From the NCBI RefSeq assembly GCF_000819445.1, contig NZ_CP005286.1, positions 62,001-126,000 on the forward strand: a stretch of 64,000 nt of DNA. Reading direction: 5' to 3'. Made by a program: the position numbers and the translations under genes. The notes beneath the pieces were generated by a model, which saw only the letters and a list, made by a program, of their open reading frames with translations, searched no databases and was not told the DNA's origin. Position 1 is the first letter of the stretch; each line of letters begins with the position of its first letter. This document shows positions 52,310 to 60,722 of this stretch, in pieces. This stretch comes from Corynebacterium humireducens NBRC 106098 = DSM 45392. GTDB lineage: Bacteria > Actinomycetota > Actinomycetes > Mycobacteriales > Mycobacteriaceae.

Positions 52310-53206
52310 TCAGGAAGCAGATCTCAGCATAACAGGACACCGCTCCTCAAACACTGCTGGCGCGAGATATTTACACCAGGAATGTCGACGCGTGGTGTTG
52401 TAGCGGGTACACCAGCGGAAAACATCTCGCCGGCACTGCAACTGATTGGTAAACGTCTTCGCGTCCTGGAGGACCTCGCGCTTCAACGCGGCGTTAAATG
52501 ACTCCGCCAAGGCATTGTCAGGACTGGCACCAATCGCGCCCATCGACTGCCGGATCCCTAACTCCCCGCACGTGTCCTGGAACGCATGCGAGGTATAGAC
52601 ACTTCCGTGATCCGAGTGAAAAACAGCATCCTTTAGACTTCCACGCTGTCCCTTCGCCATCACCAGCGCGTCCTGGACCAGGGAGGTGCGCATGTGATCG
52701 GCGATCGCGAAGCCGACCAGCCGACGGGAATAGCAGTCGATGACGGTGGCCAGGTACATATTCGACCCGTCCGCGATCGGCAGGTAGGTGATGTCGCCGA
52801 CGTAGACCCGATTGGGATGCTCAGCGGTGAATTTCCTTCCCACGAGATCCGGAAAAACCGACTTCTTTCCCTCGGACACCGGGGTGGTGATCTTGCGTTT
52901 CTTCGAATACCCGAACAGCTTCAACGAGCGCATGATGCGGGCGACTTTCTTGTGGTTGACCGGGGTTGCGGTCGAATCGTCGTTGAGTTCCGCAGTGATG
53001 CGTTTCGCCCCGTAGCATCCGCGTTCCTTGGTGAACACGGCCTTGACCCTTGCGCCGAGGATCGCGTCGCTGAGCAGACGTTTCTTCCTGGTGGCGGAGG
53101 TGTTTTTCCATTTGTAGTACGAGGACCGATTGAGCTTGAGGACCTCGCATAACCGCTTAACCGAATGGTCGTTCCGGGCGTCGTCAACGAACTGGAAGCG
53201 GATCAC
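52310..53206 (-). CDS. IS3-family transposase OrfB
   Basis: A 298-residue DDE integrase-type catalytic subunit. Catalytic residues are visible as Asp in YVGDITYLPIADG, Asp in FHSDHGSVYTS, and Glu in NALAESFNAALKRE. An HTH_21-like region (GCYGAKRITAELN) precedes it. It overlaps OrfA by 4 nt; fusion by frameshifting is usual for the family. All residues look intact, so the element may be active. Confidence 0.9.
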   Translation of the reverse strand: MIRFQFVDDARNDHSVKRLCEVLKLNRSSYYKWKNTSATRKKRLLSDAILGARVKAVFTKERGCYGAKRITAELNDDSTATPVNHKKVARIMRSLKLFGYSKKRKITTPVSEGKKSVFPDLVGRKFTAEHPNRVYVGDITYLPIADGSNMYLATVIDCYSRRLVGFAIADHMRTSLVQDALVMAKGQRGSLKDAVFHSDHGSVYTSHAFQDTCGELGIRQSMGAIGASPDNALAESFNAALKREVLQDAKTFTNQLQCRRDVFRWCTRYNTTRRHSWCKYLAPAVFEERCPVMLRSAS

Positions 53207-53517
53207 CAGTTCGTCTCTTCCGCAAAATATTTCGCGGCCTTGCGCAGAATGTCGCGTTCCTCCCGGAGTCTGCGAACTTCTCGTTCCAGCTGGCGGATGC
53301 GTTCCGCTTCGGTCACCACGGTCGGTGTGTCAGAGCTGGAGGAAGAATCCGAGCTGCTGGTGCGGGCTCCGGTGCCGTATTTGCGGACCCAGATCTGGAG
53401 CGTGTTGCGGTTGACGCCGAGTTCTGTGGCGAGGGCGTTGATCGATACCCCGGGTGAGTTCTCGTAGAGGGCGACCGCGTCGCGGCGGAACTCCTCGGTG
53501 TAGGTCTTGATCGGCAT
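53203..53517 (-). CDS. IS3-family transposase OrfA
   Basis: A 104-residue DNA-binding subunit. The N-terminal HTH (YTEEFRRDAVALYENSPG, ELGVNRNTLQIWVRKYG) is followed by a Ser-rich linker and a leucine-zipper-like helix (RIRQLEREVRRLREERDIL). It recognises the IS ends and partners with OrfB. Confidence 0.9.
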   Translation of the reverse strand: MPIKTYTEEFRRDAVALYENSPGVSINALATELGVNRNTLQIWVRKYGTGARTSSSDSSSSSDTPTVVTEAERIRQLEREVRRLREERDILRKAAKYFAEETNW

Positions 53518-53637
53518 GGTGGCAGGTTACCTTTCTTCCCCGGCAGAAAGCCGGGTTGTCGGGTGTCTACCAAACAGGGGTCAGGTCCGTTCAGACCCGC
53601 CCTCCGTACTATGAAACACAGACAGGAAGGTCTCCCC

Positions 53638-53805
53638 ATGACACAGCCCACCCCAGAGCAGCGCATCCTCGACACCGTTCACGGAGAGCCACGCCCTGAG
53701 CAACATGGTCCTGCCGACGTTGACATCAACTTCGAGTGGCCCAGCGAGGCTGAGAGCGGGAAGTTCATGCGTGACCTGGCGTCGGGCGATTTCGAGGGCT
53801 TCTAG
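53638..53805 (+). CDS. Small acidic hypothetical protein
   Basis: A 55-residue ORF starting MTQPTPEQRILDTVHG and ending ASGDFEGF. AGGAAGG lies about 7 nt before ATG 53638, and TACTAT (53607-53612) is a plausible -10. It is acidic, has no membrane segment and is not recognised. It lies between the IS3 element and the photolyase gene, 30 bp before the latter, and may be co-transcribed with it. Confidence 0.5.
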   Translation: MTQPTPEQRILDTVHGEPRPEQHGPADVDINFEWPSEAESGKFMRDLASGDFEGF

Positions 53806-53835
53806 GGTGTATCTCCCAAAGTGCGGAGGCACACC

Positions 53836-55320
53836 GTGATTAACGGGTGGACTTATGCTTGCTCATCCAGTTCCACGCCCTCCAGCCCGTCACTGATGTG
53901 GTTCCGGGACGACCTCCGGATCAACGACAATGCGGCCCTCGCCGCGGCTGCAGAACACGGCCCGGTGATAGCGGTCTACGTCCTAGAAGATCCGGCACTC
54001 ACCGGTGTGCGGGGCCTGGGCGGGGCGAGTAGGTGGTGGCTCCACCACAGCCTCGACCGGCTCATCGGCCGGCTTGCCGAGCAGGAGATCCCACTACTGA
54101 TCATGCGCGGAGATCCACGCCGGATGATCCCCAGGCTGGCCACTAAGACAGGGGCCGCCTACGTCTCCTGGAGTCGCCGATACCAGCAGCCGCAGATAAG
54201 CCTTGACGCCGAGGTAAAGCAATCGCTGCGCTCCAGGGGCATTCCGGCCCACAGCTTCCCGGGCCACCTACTCGCCGAACCGTGGGAGGTCACCACGAGG
54301 CAGGGTGAGCCCTACCGTGTATTCACCCCCTTCTCTCGTACGCTCCTCACCACCCTCGCCGACACCTTCCCTGCTCCCGCTGCCAGCGCAATTCACGGGG
54401 TCGGGGCAGACCCGAAGCGGAGCAGAGCAGAACTAGCGGAACTGGCGCTACTTCCCACTTTCCCCGAGCCTGACTGGACTGACGGCTTGAGGGATTCATG
54501 GACCCCAGGCGAAGACGGGGCATGGGAGCGGTTGGATAACTTCCTGGATTCCACAGGATACGCCCGGGGGCGCGACTATCCAGGTGGCACGGCCTCCAGC
54601 CGACTGTCACCACATCTGCGCTTCGGGGAAATCAGCCCCCGGGCCGTGTGGGAGGCCGTCACCGCACGCCTTCCTGACGAGGAGGACGCGGGCATATTCC
54701 AGAAGGAACTTATGTGGCGAGACTTTGCCTGGCACCGGCTCCATCACCGTCCCGACCTCGCCATTACAAATGTCCGTCCCGAGTTCGATGCCTTTCCGTG
54801 GGCCTGGGATCCCACGGAACTGGCTAGGTCTACGGCAGGTGGGCGCGACGGTCGTCGCAGCCCCGAAACCACCGACGATGACTTCCGGGCCGAGCTCAGC
54901 GCCTGGAGGGAAGGCACTACCGGAATTCCTCTTGTCGATGCTGGCATGCGCGAGCTCTGGCACACCGGCCACATGCACAACCGGGTGCGGATGGTCGTGG
55001 CCTCATTCCTCACCAAGAATCTGGGCATCCACTGGCGGCACGGCGAGGAATGGTTCTGGGACACCCTCGTCGACGCGGACCCCGCCAGCAACGCCTTCAA
55101 TTGGCAATGGGCTGCGGGCTGCGGAGACGACGCGGCACCGTACTTCCGAATCTTCAACCCGCAGACCCAGGCGGCCCGCTACGACCCCGAGGGTGTCTAC
55201 CGCGCTAAGTGGCTCCCTCCCGCGGAGGAATATCCGGACCCCATCGTCGATCTCCACGACTCCCGACGAACGGCCCTGTCAGCCTACGAGGATATGAAGA
55301 ACCACCAGGCTCGGGGATGA
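53836..55320 (+). CDS. phrB: Deoxyribodipyrimidine photolyase
   Basis: A 494-residue cryptochrome/photolyase protein that repairs pyrimidine dimers with blue light and FADH. The N-terminal Rossmann domain starts LMWFRDDLRINDNAAL. FAD-binding residues are in GGTASSRLSPHLRFGEISPR, and the C-terminal core has WRDFAWHRL, GIPLVDAGMRELWHTGHMHN and ASNAFNWQWAAGCGDDAAPY. GTG 53836 is preferred because GGAGG (53825-53829) is 6 nt upstream; GTG 53821 and ATG 53896 are less likely. It sits between two inverted ISL3 copies and next to carotenoid genes. Confidence 0.9.
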   Translation: MINGWTYACSSSSTPSSPSLMWFRDDLRINDNAALAAAAEHGPVIAVYVLEDPALTGVRGLGGASRWWLHHSLDRLIGRLAEQEIPLLIMRGDPRRMIPRLATKTGAAYVSWSRRYQQPQISLDAEVKQSLRSRGIPAHSFPGHLLAEPWEVTTRQGEPYRVFTPFSRTLLTTLADTFPAPAASAIHGVGADPKRSRAELAELALLPTFPEPDWTDGLRDSWTPGEDGAWERLDNFLDSTGYARGRDYPGGTASSRLSPHLRFGEISPRAVWEAVTARLPDEEDAGIFQKELMWRDFAWHRLHHRPDLAITNVRPEFDAFPWAWDPTELARSTAGGRDGRRSPETTDDDFRAELSAWREGTTGIPLVDAGMRELWHTGHMHNRVRMVVASFLTKNLGIHWRHGEEWFWDTLVDADPASNAFNWQWAAGCGDDAAPYFRIFNPQTQAARYDPEGVYRAKWLPPAEEYPDPIVDLHDSRRTALSAYEDMKNHQARG

Positions 55321-55406
55321 GCCGACCTGCGGTTTGAGGGTCCTCCCTTGTCCTCCTCGAGATTCTGCGCAAGATGAAGGCGTGAAAAGGGATGAGCGCC
55401 TTATCC

Positions 55407-56867
55407 GGCTCTTCACGATTTGGAATGCGTAGCTGACCACGGGGTGGGGTTCGGGGTGGCACAACATATAGGGGTCCTGACAGGTCACAAGATGAGAGTT
55501 ACCACACCATCATCTGACCGAACCAGGACCCTACTGTGCAGCCTGAGTTCCAACCTCGTGGCCGACACCATCTGCCGTACCGCGGAAATCGGATTGACGA
55601 TCACCGGTGCCGCCGACGCCGGGAACATCACCATCATCGATGCCGCACCCGTGACCGTGGACGGACTCTGCCCCGAGTGCGGAAACCCCGAAAAAGCTAC
55701 GGGACCACATCGTCCGGCCCCTGGTCGACCTTCCCGTCGTCGGGTTTCCCACCCGTCTGCACGTGCGCGTCCCCCGAGGTTCACCTGCAGCTATCCAGCC
55801 TGCGGCAGGAAGATCTTCCAGGCCTCCCTGACGTGTGCCGATGACGGTGCGAAGCTCACCCACCGGGTCACCCGCTGGATCCTCCAGCGACTGGCGATTG
55901 ATCGGATGAGCGTGTCCGCCACCGCCAAAGCGTTGGGTATCGGGTGGGAGCTGGTCAACCAGGTGGCACTCGATGCCTGCCGTAAGCTCGTCTACGACAA
56001 CCCGCACCACCTCGACGGGGTGCGCATCCTCGGCGTCGACGAGCACGTCTGGAAACACACCCGTCGCCCCACGGAACCGTCGAACCTGGTGACCATCCTC
56101 GTCGACCTCACCCCGCTGGTGGATGGGCGTGGGCCTGCCCGACTGCTGGAGATCCGCTCCGGACGAAGCGCGGAAGTGCTGCGCACGTGGCTGCAGGAAC
56201 GCGACCCTAAGTTCCGCCAGCAGGTGCAGGTGGTGACCATGGACGGGTTTGCCGGCTATGCCTGCGCCGTGGACCAGGTCCTCCCGGACGCAACCAAGGT
56301 GATGGATCCGTTTCACGTAATCCATCTGGCAGCTGGGAAGCTCAGCGGGTGCCGGCAGCGACTGCAACGGGAGACCACCGGGCGTCGTGGACGCAAGGAC
56401 GATCCGCTGTACAAGCACCGCCGGACCTTGTTGACCCGCACGAACTGCCTCACGCAGCGGCAGAAACAGGCGACTGGACCTGTTGTGGGCCACCGACGAT
56501 GAGTACGTCGCACTCGAGGTCACCTGGATGTTCTACCAGGACATGATCCAGGCGTACGGGCATCCGAAGAAATCGGAGGGAAAGAAGCTGATGAGCAGGG
56601 TGATCAACAGCATTCGTAAGGGACTACCCGCCGGGCTGGAGGAGCTCGCCCAACTCGGGCGCACCTTGTGGCGCCGGCGTGAGGACATCCTCGCCTATTT
56701 CGATATCGGCGCATCCAACGGGCCAGTCGAGGCTATCAACGGACGGCTGGAGCACCTGCGCGGCATCGCCCTCGGGTTCAGGAACCTGGACCACTACATA
56801 TTGCGGTGCCTGATTCACTCCGGGCAGCTGCAGGGGAAGATCAACGCACTCTAAAAAGCGAAGAGCC
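55407..56867 (+). mobile_element. ISL3-family insertion sequence, copy 2 (complete ends)
   Basis: A 1461-bp element with imperfect terminal repeats GGCTCTTCACGATTTGGAAT (55407) and GGCTCTTCGCTTTTTAGAGT (reverse, ending 56867). Flanking 8-mers CCTTATCC and AGTTTCTG differ, so no target duplication remains. It is inserted in, or recombined next to, the idi gene. The transposase is frameshifted as in copy 1. Confidence 0.88.
55492..56854 (+). pseudogene. ISL3-family transposase, frameshifted
   Basis: The 5' frame runs from ATG 55492 to 56502, and the 3' frame covers 56483-56854. A normal continuous protein would read QKQ followed by RLDLLWATDDEYVALE, but an extra G near 56475 moves the frame by +1. 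Zinc-finger cysteines and the DDE region match copy 1 residue for residue. Whether a full-length protein is made by ribosomal frameshifting is unknown. Confidence 0.82.
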
Positions 56868-57230
56868 AGTTTCTGTGGCCATCCCGGACCGGGGGAGAGT
56901 AACGACGAGGCTGTCGCCCGCCGCAGCATCGAAGAGCTCGGCTTCACACCCGGAGCGGTCGGAGAAATCGCCGTGGTCCTTCCGGAGTTCCGCTCCCGGG
57001 CCGTCGATTCCAGTGGCATCGTGGAGAACGAGATCTGTCCGGTCTTCATCGCTCATCTACCAGCTGGTGAAAGTCCGGCACCTCGTCCAGACGAGATCGA
57101 CTCCCTGGCGTGGGTGGACCCAGTGGAGCTCATCAGGGCCGTTGACGCCACTCCTTTCGCCTTCAGCCCGTGGCTGGTGGAGGAGCTCGCTGATAATCGA
57201 CTGCGTGAAGCGCTCACTCCGGGGAAGTAG
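56868..57230 (+). pseudogene. idi: Isopentenyl-diphosphate delta-isomerase, 3' fragment
   Basis: In frame from the IS border the sequence encodes SFCGHPGPGESNDEAVARRS and continues through LPEFRSRAVDSSGIVENEICPVF to AFSPWLVEELADNRLREAL. The active-site Cys in CGHP and the metal-site glutamates in VENEI are retained, but the N-terminal third (about 60 residues) is missing. The missing part is not elsewhere in the window. Type I IDI interconverts IPP and DMAPP and would feed the carotenoid genes downstream; this copy should be inactive. Confidence 0.85.
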
Positions 57231-57351
57231 CGGGGTTGTGGAACTGCTTCTGTGGCGGGCTTCCCACGCGCACCCGAGCAGACGATTCCTTAAAGCAGAG
57301 TAAGTCGACCCTCATGTAGTGTTGGAACCCCATCAACCGAAAGGTCTGCAC

Positions 57352-57999
57352 ATGCGTCGTACTCTCACCGCCCTGGCCACGATCGCCCTCGCCGGCGGCC
57401 TTCTCGCCCCGACTGCCGGTGCGCAGAACGTCCTGGACGGCGGTCGCCTGGGTGGAGCGTCTTCGCAGATCATCCCCGACGGTTCCTCCGTCCCCGGCGG
57501 TGAGCTCTCGGAGGTCGACCAGAAGGTCGACCTCGATCGCTACGCGGGCAAGTGGTACCAGGTTGCTGCCCTTCCGCAGCCCTACACCCTCCAGTGCGCT
57601 CACAACACCACCGCGGAGTACGGCGTCATCGACGACTCCACCATCTCCGTCCGCAACTCCTGCGGCACCCTCGTCGGTGGCCCGTCTGTCATCGACGGCA
57701 CCGCGACCACCCGCTCGGATGCGTCCCTGCGGGTGAACTTCCCGGGCGTGCCCTTCCAGAACCCGGACGGCCCGACCAACTACCGGGTCACCTACCTTGA
57801 GGAGGACTACTCCCTCGCCATCGTTGGTGATCCCACCCGTTCCTCCGGCTTCGTGCTCTCGCGCACCCCGGATCTGAGCGCGGAGGAGTGGTCGAAGGTT
57901 CGCAGCATCGTGGAGAACCGCGGCTTCAACTCGTGCACCTTCCTCACCGTCCCCATGCAGGGCGGCCACGGCGACGTCCTGCCGCTGTGCGTGCTCTAA
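57352..57999 (+). CDS. Secreted lipocalin-family protein
   Basis: A 215-residue exported protein. The Sec signal MRRTLTALATIALAGGLL ends in PTAGA before Gln 25, without a lipobox cysteine. The lipocalin signature is DLDRYAGKWYQVAALPQPY near residue 65, followed by beta-barrel strands and cysteines that could pair (QCAHN, NSCGTL, FNSCTF, PLCVL). Blc-like lipocalins bind fatty acids or pigments. Similar genes occur beside photolyase and SDR-DUF2867 genes in light-induced clusters of other bacteria. A terminator-like hairpin follows. Confidence 0.85.
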   Translation: MRRTLTALATIALAGGLLAPTAGAQNVLDGGRLGGASSQIIPDGSSVPGGELSEVDQKVDLDRYAGKWYQVAALPQPYTLQCAHNTTAEYGVIDDSTISVRNSCGTLVGGPSVIDGTATTRSDASLRVNFPGVPFQNPDGPTNYRVTYLEEDYSLAIVGDPTRSSGFVLSRTPDLSAEEWSKVRSIVENRGFNSCTFLTVPMQGGHGDVLPLCVL

Positions 58000-58016
58000 C
58001 AGACTCCGCACTCCCG

Positions 58017-58064
58017 AGAGGCTGGAGGTGGGACAGTTACGACAAGCGCCCCACCTCCACCTCT
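58017..58064 (+). terminator. Terminator after the lipocalin gene
   Basis: Stem AGAGGCTGGAGGTGGG with CCCACCTCCACCTCT, one mismatch region, and a 17-nt loop, followed by a pyrimidine-rich CTCATCTTT tail. It separates the lipocalin from the SDR gene. Confidence 0.75.
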
Positions 58065-58129
58065 CTCATCTTTCCGCTCCAGCGGCGTGCGCAGCCACGC
58101 CGCACAGATTCTCTCCCTAGACTGGTCCA

Positions 58130-59686
58130 ATGGCACCCTCGTTGCGCCCCACACTCACCTACACGGCTCACCATCGCGACCGTCTTGTCCTTGTGACGGG
58201 AGCGACTGGCTATGTCGGAGGTCGACTGATCACCGAGCTCCTGGCGGCCGGCTTCACGGTCCGGGCTTCTTCCCGCCGCATTGACAGCATGCGCCGGTTC
58301 GACTGGAGCACGGACGTCGAGCTGGTCGAAGCTGACCTCTCCAACCCCGACGACGCCCGCGGAATCATGGAGGGGGTGGATGTAGCCATGTACCTCGTCC
58401 ACTCCATGGGCGGCAAGGACGAGGACTTCGAGAAAGTAGAGGCCGATACGGCCACGGCTTTCAGTGATGCCGCAGCAACCGCAGGAGTCAGGCAGATCGT
58501 CTACCTGTCCGGGCTGCACCCCACGAGCAAGAAGCTGGACGAACTGTCCAAACATATGCGCTCCCGTGAACGTGTCGCCCGCATTTTCGTCGATGGGGCG
58601 ACGCCGGCACTGGTCTTGCGCGCTGCAACGCTCATCGGCTCGGGCTCAGCCTCCTTCGAGATGATCCGACACCTCACCGAACGACTGCCCGTGATGGTGG
58701 CGCCGCGATGGATCAAGAACCGCATCGAACCACTAGCCATTCGGGATACGTTATATTACCTGGTCAAGGCGGCTGACCTCGACGAACCAGTTAACCGACA
58801 GTACGACGTGGGATGCGGAAAAGTGTATGAGTTCGCCGATCTCCTACGCCTCTACGGGCGACAGAAGGGGCTGCGCCGGCACATCTACGCTGTACCTCTG
58901 CCACTTCCCATGGACCGCCTATCCGGAGCATGGATCGGCCTGGTCACGCCGGTACCTGCCGGCCTGGCGGTACCTCTGGCCCAGTCCATGGCCGAAGATG
59001 CCGTCACGGAAGACCATGACATCGCCGAGATCATTCCCGACCCGCCCGATGGCCTGATCGACTATCCCACCGCAGTCGCCCTGGCCATCAAGGCCGAAAC
59101 CGACCGCGGCGTCCCCACGTCCTGGGACCGCAGCTGGAGCACAACCGATGACGCTGCAGACAGCCTTCCCACAGACCCTGAGTGGTCAGGCACGTCCGTC
59201 TACGAGGACACCAGGCAGGGAGATTCGACTCTTCCGGCAGAAAAGATCTGGGAGGTAATCGAAGGAATCGGAGGGCCGAACGGCTGGTACTCCACCCCCG
59301 TACTGTGGCGGGTGCGGGGAATCATCGACCGCTTGGTCGGAGGCCCAGGGCTGGGGAGCCGTCGCGACCCGCGCCACCTCGTCCTCGGTGACCGCGTGGA
59401 CTGGTGGCGAGTGGTCGCACTGGAACCACCTCATCGACTCGTCCTGGCTGCCGAGATGAAAGTCGATGGACGAGCGTGGCTCGTCCTCGAAGTCAACGAC
59501 AACGGATCAGGCTCGACATATATTCAACGCGCCATTTATCAGCCGACGGGCCTGCCTGGACGACTCTACTGGTGGTCACTCATTCCCTTCCACGCGCTCA
59601 TCTTCCCACTCATGCTGCGCAACATCCTCAAGAAGGCCAAGCAAACCGCTACCTCCTCCGACGATGACACTCATACCCAGAAGTGA
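58130..59686 (+). CDS. SDR NAD(P)-binding protein with C-terminal DUF2867
   Basis: A 518-residue protein. The first 300 residues form an atypical SDR/NmrA fold with LVLVTGATGYVGGRLITELL, VELVEADLSNP and IVYLSGLHP. The last 170 residues are DUF2867 (LPAEKIWEVIEGIGGPNGWY, RVDWWRVVALEPPHRLVLAAEM), ending in a hydrophobic segment and a Lys-rich tail. Substrate is unknown; the family recurs in light-responsive clusters with photolyase and lipocalin genes. TAGACT (58118-58123) is 6 nt before the ATG, implying a leaderless mRNA. Confidence 0.85.
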   Translation: MAPSLRPTLTYTAHHRDRLVLVTGATGYVGGRLITELLAAGFTVRASSRRIDSMRRFDWSTDVELVEADLSNPDDARGIMEGVDVAMYLVHSMGGKDEDFEKVEADTATAFSDAAATAGVRQIVYLSGLHPTSKKLDELSKHMRSRERVARIFVDGATPALVLRAATLIGSGSASFEMIRHLTERLPVMVAPRWIKNRIEPLAIRDTLYYLVKAADLDEPVNRQYDVGCGKVYEFADLLRLYGRQKGLRRHIYAVPLPLPMDRLSGAWIGLVTPVPAGLAVPLAQSMAEDAVTEDHDIAEIIPDPPDGLIDYPTAVALAIKAETDRGVPTSWDRSWSTTDDAADSLPTDPEWSGTSVYEDTRQGDSTLPAEKIWEVIEGIGGPNGWYSTPVLWRVRGIIDRLVGGPGLGSRRDPRHLVLGDRVDWWRVVALEPPHRLVLAAEMKVDGRAWLVLEVNDNGSGSTYIQRAIYQPTGLPGRLYWWSLIPFHALIFPLMLRNILKKAKQTATSSDDDTHTQK

Positions 59687-59799
59687 CCCAGAACCCCCGA
59701 GGCCACCGGCGGGAGCTACAACTACTATCGATGCGTGTGTGGATGGTCGCCCTGCAGGGAAGGCCATGCCCACTGCGGTCCAGCTCCCAGCCGGGTCAC

Positions 59800-59828
59800 C
59801 TGTAACTGTGGCAGCATGTATTTACAAT
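59800..59828 (+). promoter_or_regulatory. Candidate promoter of the glycosyltransferase-crt operon
   Basis: -10 TACAAT at 59823-59828 with a weak -35 (CTGTAA, 59800-59805) 17 bp upstream. The short palindrome TGTATTTACA overlaps the -10 and may be a regulator site. The 59687-59799 stretch shows no other feature. Confidence 0.5.
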
Positions 59829-59864
59829 CCGTCACGTCCATTTACCCAGTTAGGAGTGAACATC

Positions 59865-60722
59865 TTGCCTAGTCGACCATCCTCTTCAGATCTTCCTGCG
59901 GGTGAACGCCCCCGACGGGCTCTCGATTCGCGCCTTCACCACGGCAGTAACACCACCACGCCGTCTATCAGCGTCATCATTCCCTGCTACAACGACGCAT
60001 CACTCCTCCGGCGCTGCCTGGAATCGTTGGCACGGCAGACGGTGTCACCGCATGAAGTCATCGTCGTCGATAATGGTTCCACCGACGACACTGCGGAGGT
60101 CGCGGCCGCTGCAGGCGCGCGGGTGATCAGCGAGACACGTCAAGGCATCACCTGGGCCACTCGAGCAGGCTTAGATGCTGCTACCGGCGATATCCTCGCC
60201 CGTACCGACGCCGATGTGGTGGCCCCGACCGACTACATATCCCGACTGCACGCCACCTGGGTGGCCGCAGATCGCTCGCCCGGACGTCGCGTTGTCGGTG
60301 TCACCGGTGTGGCTCGTTTCGAGATCACTGGCCGTGTTGGAGACGTGGCGAGCGCGCTCTACCTCGGGGCTTACCGACGCAGTGTCGGATCCGCCCTGGG
60401 ACATCACCCGATGTTCGGCACGAACTACTCCCTGCGCGCGACGTGGTGGAGGCAGGTCCGTGACCGGGTTGACTCCGCCGACACCGACTCACACGAGGAC
60501 ATGCAGATCTCCTTCGAGGTAGGGCCGGATGAGACAGTGTGGTTCCAGCCCGATCTCACCCTCGATATGGATGCCCGAGCCCTCCAGGGCGCTGGCCAGG
60601 GCCTCCGGAGATTCCGGCGAGGATTACACACCATCCTGCGCGCCTGGCGACGACATCCCCCGCACAGACGTCTGGCAGCCCGGGGCCTGCTCGGCCCCTC
60701 AATTCAGAAGGCACTTTCATGA
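59865..60722 (+). CDS. Family 2 glycosyltransferase in the carotenoid operon
   Basis: A 285-residue GT-A glycosyltransferase: SVIIPCYNDASLLRRCLESL, the VIVVDNGSTDDTAEVA nucleotide-binding block, and the metal-site DxD in ARTDADVVAP. TTG 59865 is chosen because AGGAG (59852-59856) is 8 nt upstream and a -10 lies at 59823; the long N-terminal extension of the open frame (to 59466) overlaps the SDR gene and is unsupported, though ATG 59667 is possible. Its coupling to crtE (ATGA) suggests glycosylation of a carotenoid or lipid carrier. Confidence 0.75.
   Translation: MPSRPSSSDLPAGERPRRALDSRLHHGSNTTTPSISVIIPCYNDASLLRRCLESLARQTVSPHEVIVVDNGSTDDTAEVAAAAGARVISETRQGITWATRAGLDAATGDILARTDADVVAPTDYISRLHATWVAADRSPGRRVVGVTGVARFEITGRVGDVASALYLGAYRRSVGSALGHHPMFGTNYSLRATWWRQVRDRVDSADTDSHEDMQISFEVGPDETVWFQPDLTLDMDARALQGAGQGLRRFRRGLHTILRAWRRHPPHRRLAARGLLGPSIQKALS

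Larger units (their letters stand above)
52273..53588 (-). mobile_element. IS3-family insertion sequence
   Basis: Complete 1316-bp element. Imperfect 26-bp terminal repeats share GGRCCYGACCCCYG then GTAGACAC (52273-52298 and 53563-53588). It encodes OrfA and OrfB in the usual overlapping arrangement. No target-site duplication is visible: the flanks are AACT on the left and GTTC on the right. Confidence 0.88.

Noticed and set aside
50902..56867. Simple composite transposon carrying the photolyase
   Set aside because: The two ISL3 copies are inverted, one is truncated, no target duplications remain, and the photolyase belongs functionally with the genes beyond the right IS copy. Rearrangement in place is more likely than import as one unit.
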